From positions 93,700,151-93,764,150 of the forward strand of contig NC_133120.1 of the NCBI RefSeq assembly GCF_033568475.1: a stretch of DNA of 64,000 bases, in the 5' to 3' direction. The translations under genes were made by a program, and so were the position numbers. This DNA is from Henckelia pumila. Lineage: Eukaryota > Streptophyta > Magnoliopsida > Lamiales > Gesneriaceae. Below are positions 1 through 9,000 of the stretch, in pieces. Every line of letters begins with the position of its first letter. Position 1 is the stretch's first letter. Below the pieces are notes generated by a model. That model was not told where the DNA came from, searched no databases, and worked only from the letters and a program-made list of their open reading frames with translations.

Positions 1-1601
1 AAAACTACCAAGATGAAACAGTATAGATGAAGTAAACAGGTGGTAGTTATGAACAGATTGATTGAAATTACTGTATACGATGATCTATCTCTATGATCAA
101 ACCACTGAATTGTGATTAGATTCGTTGTAAGACGAACAGTAAGCCAAGAAATAATGTTTCAGATTGAAACATTGGGTTTTACTATTACATTGTAATACAG
201 ATGATACAAAGACTTTGAGTACTTTTTGAGGTAAATGTGCAATTTGATATCTTTGAAGTGGAAGAATAATCAGAAAAGATGAATTGAAATTCGAGAATGA
301 ATGTTTATCTGACATGATACCGATTATCAACAGTTCTGAATACGTTGAACTCTGTGACTACAGCATAAACTTTGATTACGAAATAATCCGAATAGACTAA
401 TCAGATTTGTAGAATACACTGTATGAGATATGAATAACAGCTGTCTATTCAGATCTGTGACGAAGAAAGAGATATGATTGAATTAAAGGAACGATAAAAA
501 TCTATTGTCAGGATTAAGACTTTAGATTTATTCGATAGAATGTGGCATCGATTGATTGATTGATGTTCTGAGAGTTGGTTATATGTGATTGCATTATACC
601 TATTGTCGATTGATGGATTATCTAAGTTGATTTTTCGGATATTGAGAATATTCTCAGAACTTTAATATCTGATTCGGTATTACTTGATTTGATGTGTTGC
701 CACTTGATGATTATAATTCCTGTAACAGCTAATGAATCGATTTTGAGATAATGTTATGATGATATGATGAAAAGAAATCCGATTTCTTTGTGTTGGAATG
801 ATACTACTGAAGTATATGATATCAGATCAGACATGATTTGTTGTCAGCAGATCAGATGTGATTTGAGGAACACAAGGATGATGAATATGAATCTGTATGG
901 AATGAAAGCAGAGAAGAAGAATTAGAATTAGTAATTGAATGATAGATATAATTTTTGAAGCTGAAACTGACTTGTTAAGCGTAAAAGTTATTCCTGAACA
1001 TCATTCGATTCAGAATTGAGAAAGAAGAAGTTGAGATATAGATTCAGAATATGAATGTAAATACTGATTTTGAAGCGATGAATAGAATAACAATGTAGAC
1101 TTGAATTATGTTCTATACTCTGTATAGAATGATATCGAGAAAGAATCAAGTGTCACCAAAGCTGAATTGCATTGAATGACATATCAGATGGAATTGATGA
1201 TTGTATTGAACGAATGTATTCTTTTCAGCTGAATAAGTTCAGTATCTTAGTGAAAGAAGTATCAGTAGATTCTTCGTATGTACTTTATTCAGATGAGATA
1301 GATATTGACGAGATTCTGAGTTAAGTCGATTATTCGACAAATCCTTGATTGAAGAAAGAAACAGCTCAGAACAAAATTGTTTCAAGGACTTAAAGTACAA
1401 CTGAATAGATACTGATTACAAGCGAATAGAAGCAAATTCGAAGTAATAATCTGACAAGAGATTGAAAGATGAAGTGAGATACGAAATACAGAGTGGATGA
1501 TTGAAGTGAGAATCACTTCAGATAATCATTCAGTCTATTAGATTTGATATTCTGAATGAATACGATTTCGAGGACGAAATCATTTCTTAGAGGGGAGAAA
1601 T

Positions 1602-4203
1602 TGTAAGGCCCGAAAATATTAAATTATTAATTATGAGATTTGAGAATTAAATTTTATATTATGGGCTAATATTGATTTGAGAAGTTATGGAAATGATAGA
1701 TTTAATTTCCGAGCCGAAAATATTTAATTTGAGAATTTACGGATTTTGAGAATTAAATTCCAAGAATTCTTAAATTAAAAGACTAAATATTTGATTTGAA
1801 TATTTATGGAATTTGAGATTAAATTCCATATTTCGGAAATTAAAGAAGATGTATTTTGAAGATGAAACCCGATCAGGGGTTGATTGGAGAATATCGAAGA
1901 TTCGAGGGTTAAAGTGTAAAAGGCCAGGATTATTTAATTAATCCGAATTTATTTAATTTTAATCCGAGTATATTTAATTTGGAAATATTTAGAGTTTCGA
2001 TTTTAATTCTAATATTCTTAAATTATTTTGGATTGAAATTGAATTAAAAAGAAGGCCGAGGACTGAATTGCAATTTCTGAAGACTTGAGGGGCTAAATTG
2101 CAAAATATGCAATACATATCCGATTTTTGAATAATGAATCAGCCTTGATACGTGTTATGTTATTTTTCAATTCAGAATTCTGAAGCCGAGAACAGAGAAG
2201 TCGAGAGTTCTTATATTTCTTTGAATTCGATTTCTTCAAATCGCCGTAACTTTTGCGTCGGTTGTCCGATTTCGATTCCGAAAGATGTTCTGGAATCCTT
2301 GCAATGAGGCCTTCGATATGATGTAAGTATTTAATCCTTTCGGCATGTTTTGAAGAACTAAATATGACAGAGATCAGTACTTTGATATAGTTTCATGTTC
2401 TTGATCGTATATGTGTTTCGTTGTCGAGACCGGAACGATGAGTTATTGTTAGATGAACTTCTGAGTATTTCAGCATGTTTTTGACATGTTAACATGTGAT
2501 TATAGCTGCTGATATGATGAATTGAATGATGAATTCAGCTGATATAAGTGATACGAATGAGTGAGTTGATTAGAAATGAATTCGATACCGAGTTGGTTCC
2601 CGATTTTCAATCGCTACGCCGCCGGTTGATGTTTTGATATCGTTTTGATAGCCTATAACTGAGTTGAGATAGTTGTTTAGATGTTATGAATGTTATGGCA
2701 TTGGTATTTCTCGATTTCAGTTGAGTTTCGAAGGCTAACGATTTACGACTCCGAGTTGTATCGAATAAGAAGGAGTTGAAGTTTGAAATGATGTTGATTG
2801 AATCTATATTGATGATTTTGATTCAATTCTGAAAATATTGAATAGAATGAGGTTTGATATACATGTTTTGATGATATGTTTCAGAGTTTAATAGGAGGCT
2901 ATTGACTCAAGAACCTCACCTTGAAACCGAAGACGAAGTGATCAAAATGGAAGCGAATGTGAATGAAGATGATTGATGTTTGAATGAGCAGATTTGCTAT
3001 GAGTTGTGGTACTTCCTATCCAATTGTGGAACATCGTCAACTCGAGAATGAAAGGTATAATGACGACATCGCGAGTCAGGGACTGTGAAACTCAAGAACG
3101 ACTATTCTTGAGTTATCCCGAACAAACCACATACTTGTTTAAGTATTTGTTCTTGAGGTAGAAATTATGTTATTGTCGATCCATCACAGGTAGTGGATCT
3201 TTATTGCTTTTGATATGATTGTATATTGAATTGATTCTATGCCAAGGTTGCGGTTAACCTTATTTTTTAGCCCGGAATGGCTACGATAGATGGATATCCA
3301 TGTCAAGATCGGATACGAATCTTGATGGCAACGAAGTGATAAGAATCAATTCTTGAGATAAGCGCGCTATATAAATTGAGTCTTGATTTGAAGTTGAGTC
3401 GATATATGCATTATCTTTACTTTATTCTGGAGTTGATATGTTTAGAGTTGATATGAATTTATTTAACGCATTTATAAGTCGATTATACTGAGAATGATTT
3501 CTCACCGGAGTTTATCCGGCTGTTGTTTTGTTTTGTATGTGTGCATCACAACAGATGGGGCAGGAGCTGGTCTGAGATGACATTGACAGCTTGGGAGCGA
3601 GACTTAGCACGTGAGGACTCGGGTTTATAGCTGAACGAATATGTATTAGAATACATCAAACCTAGTAGAAGACTTGAGACTTGAAGCTCACTTATGACTT
3701 TAGTGTAGCTTATGATTTAATGCCTTTTACGTTATTTGTTTGATGTAAGAATCGCATGATTAGATGCTCAATTTGTTTTAAATGATTATATGCATGTTCT
3801 CAGATTTTATAACATGCTTAGAATTGATTTGGATGCGAATTTATACCTTGTACTACAGTTTTGACAGCAATAGATCAGCAGCAGAATTTGAGCAAAAGAT
3901 GGCTCGCTCGATCAGGTAAATGTTACCGATCGAGCGAGGCCCTTAAATTGAAGGCAGAAAATCGAGCATTTTGGGCTCGCTCGATCGGTAGGTTTTGACT
4001 GATCGAGCGAGACCAATTTTTGTGCAGACCAGAGAATTTGACATTTTGCTCGCTCGATCGGCTGACTTTGCCCGATCGAGCGAGGCTCGGAGATTTAAAA
4101 AAAAAAATTCTGCTCTTGATTTATTATTCTTTAATTTTTTGATTAATTGTTTAATTAATCATTAGCTGCCCTAAAATGAGATTAGCAACCTGAGGTCCCC
4201 ACA
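1602..4203 (+). repeat. 3' LTR of element A (about 2.6 kb)
   Basis: It begins TGTAAGGCCCG directly after a polypurine tract and ends ...CCCCACA at 4203. The start is well supported by the preceding purine tract and the TG. The end is set by where the interrupted gag frame of B resumes. Near its 3' end are three hairpins (3901-4086), then an A-rich run at about 4098. No second copy of this LTR lies in the window. Confidence 0.65.
3901..4086 (+). repeat. Three consecutive GATCGAGCGAG hairpins in the LTR of element A
   Basis: Three inverted repeats occur at 3901-3941, 3974-4014 and 4048-4086. Each has a left arm with core CTCGCTCGATC, an 11-16 nt loop and a right arm GATCGAGCGAG. Loops differ while arms are conserved. 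They are spaced about 73 bp apart, so this looks like a diverged tandem array whose stems are preserved. Confidence 0.85.
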
Positions 4204-4658
4204 AATCCATTCCAAGTAAGGGTGGTTAGGTTCAACGCTGCTTTGGCTCCATTCCACCAAACACGAGCGTCATCACGGAACATATAGGTAGCACATCTCA
4301 ATCTATCCGCATCCGTGATCTGCATGAATTCAAAAGCAGTCTCCATAGCTTGGAACCATTGTTCCGCAATCAAAGGATCAGTCTCTCCTTTGAATTCAGG
4401 TGATCCCAACTCTAAGAACCTTTTGTAGATAGGGTTTTGATTAGCTACAGGATGGTTATTTCCGGCATTAGCTGTCTGGGCTTGAAGCAACTGTTGGATT
4501 TGAGCTCCCTGAGCACGGCTTTGCTCTTGAAGCAGAGCAGTTAATCCCGCCAAAAACTGGTTGTTTTGATTGTTCTCACTATCTGGCCCGCAATCATTAT
4601 GGTTGTTGTTAGCGGCATTGGCGTTGGCGTTGGTGTTATTTCCCCTTCGTGATGTCAT
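4204..4658 (-). pseudogene. gag fragment of Ty3/gypsy element B (truncated by element A)
   Basis: The minus-strand frame starts with ATG at 4658-4656 and encodes an Asn-rich N terminus, a Gln-rich stretch and a retrotransposon gag core with a typical motif series (ending DDARVWW...W near the 3' side). About 152 codons survive. The frame is cut at 4204 by the end of element A's LTR; the open frame then reads into that LTR to a stop at 4184-4182 by chance. The rest of gag and all of pol lie left of the window, beyond element A. Upstream, C is inserted at 4691/13364, between this ATG and B's PBS. Confidence 0.8.
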
Positions 4659-4686
4659 AGTCCTAAAGTCCAATATTATCCACACC

Positions 4687-4691
4687 GCTCA
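4687..4691 (+). repeat. Target-site duplication of element C, left copy (GCTCA)
   Basis: GCTCA lies immediately left of the TG of the 5' LTR, and an identical GCTCA follows the 3' LTR at 13364-13368. A 5-bp duplication is what Ty3/gypsy integrases produce. Confidence 0.9.
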
Positions 4692-4832
4692 TGTAGTAGC
4701 CCGTAACCAAAATCAGTAATTAAAGGATTAATCATAATTACTTGGGTAGAGTTCGGAAGCTCCGAAGGTGAGTTCGGAAGCTCCGATCAGGATCGGAAGC
4801 TCCGAACAGGATCGGAAGCTCCGATCGGTATT

Positions 4833-4848
4833 ACGTCAGGCATGACGT
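4833..4848 (+). promoter_or_regulatory. Inverted TGACG pair in U3 of element C (as-1-like)
   Basis: ACGTCA (4833-4838) and TGACGT (4843-4848) face each other four bases apart. TGACG pairs are bound by TGA-class bZIP factors in stress-responsive plant and viral promoters. The pair is intact in the solo LTR; in the 3' LTR the first half is mutated (ACATCA). Function is inferred. Confidence 0.45.
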
Positions 4849-4924
4849 GTGGCACGATCGGAAGCTCCGATCAGGACCGGAAGCTCCGATTACCCCTATC
4901 CGGAGTCAACAAGTGATATTTTGA

Positions 4925-4932
4925 CACGTGGC
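4925..4932 (+). promoter_or_regulatory. G-box/ABRE-type CACGTGGC in U3 of element C
   Basis: CACGTGGC lies about 95 bp upstream of the TATA box and is retained in all three LTR copies. This is the core bound by bZIP/bHLH factors in ABA- and light-responsive promoters. A regulatory role is inferred from position and conservation. Confidence 0.45.
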
Positions 4933-5026
4933 AGATCAGGATCTTCGGAAGCTCCGATGGCAGGATCGGACGTTCCGATCGAGGTTCGGACATTCCGATC
5001 AAGGATCGGAAGTTCCGATCGTTGTC

Positions 5027-5034
5027 TATAAATA
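5027..5034 (+). promoter_or_regulatory. TATA box of the element C LTR promoter
   Basis: TATAAATA sits right after the last palindrome of the array. It is kept in the solo LTR (8622-8629); the 3' LTR has a close variant. It is the only good TATA motif in the expected U3/R position. Confidence 0.7.
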
Positions 5035-6025
5035 GAAGGCCGAGGCTTCACTTTCATTTGCCAATTCCGAGTTCTCCTTTCCATTCTAGTCCTTTTGGAG
5101 CTGTTCTAGTCTTCTTAGGCTTGGTCCGGAGGTCGGTGAGGCGTTCAGTAGTCGTAGCAGAGTTGTGCCCAAGTTCTGGAGGCATCGACATCAAAGGGCT
5201 AACGACGGACGAAGGTATAGCTTTTGCTTCCTATAAATAGTTAGGAGTATGCAATAGCTTAGTTAAGGCTTTTAGAGCACTTTAATGATAGTAATATCAT
5301 TTGGCAGTGTAGAGCAGACTATAGGCGTGGACCTAGAGTTGGTAGAGCTTGCACTGTTTTGAGGTACGGAAGTACTGTTCGAGATATCCTGACTGAGTAT
5401 GCATGTATTATGTGACTGCATGATTTATATGACATGATATTATGCTACATTCATTTGCATCTTGCTGTATCTCTTTCGAGATGTCTGTTAGTAGGGTTGT
5501 ACCCTATCCTGTTAGTGGATGGACTTCCATCGATTTGGGTCCGGCGTATCCACGGTTATCTCGGTATGGGAGCCACCTCCTGAAGCGACGGCACAGCATG
5601 CTATATACCAGGACCCGATCTATCTCGGTTATCTGATCCTTGACCTCGAGTCTATAGGGAGTTCACTTTGCATGCATGTATACTCATACTCTCGTACTGA
5701 GCGTTTTATGCTCATGTCTCGTACTCTGTATTTTCTGGACACCCTATTCCATGGGGCAGGTTTGCGATTGGACGAGGAGGGTGGATCCAGGAGGGGCTAG
5801 TCAGTGGTTGGCCAGCTGAAGCTTTGTCTAGGTTTTATTACTGTTGTTTGGGTTTATACAGCTATTCGATTTGGTTGTATATTATTGGATAAATTACAGA
5901 TTTCTTTACTTGGGATTGTATATTATTATGGTTTCCGCAGTTTTATTCTGATATCTGTTTAATTAAGTTAATTGCATGCATAAGTTCTGTTTAGTAGGTG
6001 ATCCGGGTAAGGGTCACTACATTTA

Positions 6026-6037
6026 TGGTATCAGAGC
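6026..6037 (+). other. Primer-binding site of element C (tRNA-Met type)
   Basis: TGGTATCAGAGC starts five bases after the 5' LTR. It is the standard plant retrotransposon sequence complementary to the 3' end of initiator tRNA-Met. Confidence 0.9.
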
Positions 6038-6085
6038 ATGCAAAAGAATTCTTGGGATTTAGTCTCATCATGAGGTATTTTGTAG

Positions 6086-9000
6086 ATGGCAAATCATGAC
6101 GACCGGAGTTCTCATAGAAGTGTTGGTGGGCGTTGGGGTGATGCCGACCGGGAGCCTCGTCGAGAACGGCGTCATCGTCATCATGATGACGAGCGTTTCA
6201 CTGTGCGTCGATTCTTAGCTATGGGTCCTAAGCCCTTAGTTGGAGGTGAGTCTCCGGAGGATGCGGAGAACTGGTTAGACCGCATGGAGATGACTTTTCA
6301 GACTTTCCAATGCACCGAGGAGCAGAAGGTGGAGACCCTTGGCTATCTTCTGGATGGGCGTGCGCGTAGGTGGTGGAGGTTTACTTCTGCACCTTTTGTT
6401 GCGGCGAGAGGAGTGGCCACCTGGGCCGAGTTCCGCACAGCTTTCCAAAAGCGGTATTTTCCTCCTGCACTCCGACAGTCGAAGGCGGGCAAGCTACTGA
6501 GTCTGCGACAGGGAGCCATGTCTATCGATGAGTATCAGCAGAGGTTCTTTGATCTGCTATCCTATTGCCCCGAGATTGCTGATAGCTCAGAGATGAAGTA
6601 TAATCTGTTCCTTCAGGGCCTTAACCCTGAGATCCATGACCGTGTGGCGGTTGGTGACGACATGTCCTACGAGGGTTTGGTGAGCCGTTGTCACCAGGCG
6701 GAGGACAGCATTCGGCAGAACAGGTCTTTCCCTCAGTCAAGGCCTGCTAGTTCTTTGGGTCCCCGTGCCCAAACTTTCAAGAAGTCTGGATCTTCTTCTT
6801 CCTCTGGTTCTGGAGGTGTTGTCCGTTACGGTAAGAAGGACAAGTGTGATCACTGTGGGAAGAACCATCCATCCGACAAGTGCCGTAGAGCTTCTGGAGC
6901 TTGTTTCCGTTGTGGAGAGACTGGTCATATCCGGAGGGATTGTCCACTGTCTGGGGGAGGCGGTTCTGGATCTGGTTCAGGATCGGGCTCTCAGGCCACC
7001 GTACAGCAGAGGTCGCAGGGACAGTCTGCTGGGAGTTCTCATTTGAGGCCACGAGCTTCTGGCCAGGTGTTTGCCCTGAGACATGATCAGGCTGTGGAGG
7101 AGAATGAGAAATTCATCGCAGGTACATTTCTGCTTTATGGTATACCTGCTCTTGTACTTATTGACACTGGTGCATCTCATTCCTTCATTTCTGCACGTTT
7201 TGTTAAGAGGCATAAGTTACCATGTATTGCACTAGACGTAGTGATGTCTGTTTCTACTCCGACGGGCCAATCTGCTTTGGCTAAGCGTCTAGTGATGGGT
7301 TTCCCTTTAGAGTTCGAAGGGAACATTCTGTTAGCGAATCTCATGGTCCTGGCGATGGACGATTTTGATTGCATTCTGGGAATAGATATGTTGACTACCT
7401 ATCGAGCTTCAGTGGACTGCTATCAGAGATTAGTACGCTTTCATCCGGAGGGGAGTGAGAGCTGGTTTTTCTATGGTGAGGGAGCGCGACCCCCGATGCC
7501 TTTGGTATCAGCTTTGAGAGCCTGTCGATCTCTAGAGTCTGGCGGGGAAGGCTACCTTATCTATGCAGTTGATTTGTCCGCTGAGAGTATTGGGATAGAG
7601 AGCATTCCTGTTGTGGATGAATTTCCAGATGTGTTTCCCGATGAGATTCCGGGTTTTCCTCCTGCTAGGGAAGTCGAGTTTGGCATAGAGTTGATGCCGG
7701 GTACTTCGCCTATTTCTAGAGCATCGTATCGTCTGGCTCCGTCAGAGATGCGTGAATTGAAGAATCAGCTACAGGATATTTTGGACAAGGGGTACATTCG
7801 TCCTAGTGTATCTCCTTGGGGAGCTCCTGTTCTCTTCGTAAAGAAGAAGGACGGGTCGATGCGGCTGTGCATTGACTATCGGCAGCTGAACCGAGTCACT
7901 GTGAAGAACAAGTATCCGTTGCCTCGTATTGATGATTTGTTCGACCAGCTGCAGGGCACGTCAGTTTACTCCAAGATTGACTTGAGATCTGGGTATCATC
8001 AGTTGAGAGTCCGTGATCAGGACGTAGCCAAGATTGCATTTCGTACTCGCTATGGGCATTACGAGTTCCTAGTGATGCCATTTGGTTTGACTAATGCGCC
8101 GGCTATATTCATGGATTTGATGAACCGTGTCTTCAGGGAGTATTTGGACAAGTTTGTCGTGGTCTTTATTGACGACATCTTGGTGTATTCGCGTAATATA
8201 GAAGAGCATGTTTCTCACTTGCGGTTGGTACTGCAAACTCTTCGAGATGACCAGTTGTACGCCAAGCTGAGCAAGTGTAGTAGCCCGTACCCTAATTGAG
8301 TAATTAAAGGATTAATGCTAATTAATTCAATTAGGCATCGGACGGATCGGAAGCTCCGAAGGCACGATCGGAAGCTCCGAACAGGATCGGAAGCTCCGAT
8401 GAGCGATCGGAGGCACCGATCGATATTACGTCAGGCATGACGTGTGGTTGGATCGGAAGCTCCGATCAGGACCGGAAGCTCCGATCACCCCTATCCGGAA
8501 TCAACAAGTGATATTTTGACACGTGGCAGATCAGGATCTTCGGAAGCTCCGATGGCAGGATCGGACGTTCCGATCAAGGTTCGGACGTTCCGATCAAGGA
8601 TCGGAAGTTCCGATCGTTGTCTATAAATAGAAGGCCGAGACTTCACTTTCATTTGCCAATTCCGAGTTCTCCTTTCCTTTCTAGTCCTTTTGGAGCTGTT
8701 CTAGTCTTCTTAGGCTTGGTCCGGAGGTCGGAGAGGCGTTCGGTAGTCGTAGCGGAGTTGTGCCCAAGTTCTGGAGGCATCGACATCAAAGGGCTAACGA
8801 CGGACGAAGGTATAGCTTTTGCTTCCTATAAATATTTAGGAGTATGCAATAGCTTAGTTAAGGCTTTTAGAGCACTATAATGATAGTAGTATCATTTGGC
8901 AGTGTAGAGCAGACTATAGGCGTGGACCTAGAGTTGGTAGAGCTTGCACTGTTTTGAGGTACGAAAGTACTATTCGAGATATCCTGACTGAGTATGCATG

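Larger units (their letters stand above)
1..4203 (+). mobile_element. Element A: 3' part of an LTR retrotransposon inserted in element B's gag
   Basis: Bases 1-1601 are the end of the internal region. They finish with the GAGGACGAAAT tail and purine-rich tract (GAGGGGAGAAA, 1590-1600) typical of plant Ty3/gypsy elements. A long LTR follows from 1602. No plus-strand ORF of 60 codons or more exists in 1-1601, so this part is either heavily decayed coding sequence or non-coding sequence of a non-autonomous element. The element starts outside the window, so its target-site duplication cannot be checked. On the right it stops at 4203, where the minus-strand gag frame of element B begins abruptly; this shows A inserted into B. 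Confidence 0.7.
4752..5020 (+). repeat. Array of about ten TCGGAAGCTCCGA near-palindromes in U3 of element C
   Basis: A 13-14-base imperfect palindrome (TCGGA-AGC-TCCGA and variants such as TCGGACGTTCCGA) recurs about ten times, irregularly spaced, directly upstream of the TATA box. The same array is in the solo LTR (about 8345-8615) and, with about eight copies, in the 3' LTR (about 12132-12363). Confidence 0.9.
4692..6021 (+). repeat. 5' LTR of element C
   Basis: This 1330-bp repeat starts TGTAGTAGCCCG and ends GGGTCACTACA, matching 12073-13363 and the solo LTR at 8276-9617. Its U3 holds a palindrome array (4752-5020), paired TGACG motifs (4833-4848), a G-box (4925-4930) and a TATA box (5027-5034). 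Transcription would start roughly 25-30 bp after the TATA, leaving an unusually long R-U5 of about 950 bp. Confidence 0.93.

Noticed and set aside
3901-4086. A CRISPR-like array
   Set aside because: This is plant nuclear DNA; the units are hairpins within an LTR, with only three copies and no associated genes.
4849-5800. Small plus-strand ORFs inside the 5' LTR of element C, repeated in the solo and 3' LTRs
   Set aside because: They recur only because the LTR is repeated, are not conserved in length or frame, and match no protein family.
6737-7213. Several overlapping ORFs on both strands within gag of element C
   Set aside because: They are shadows of the long gag-pol frame, which has clear domains.
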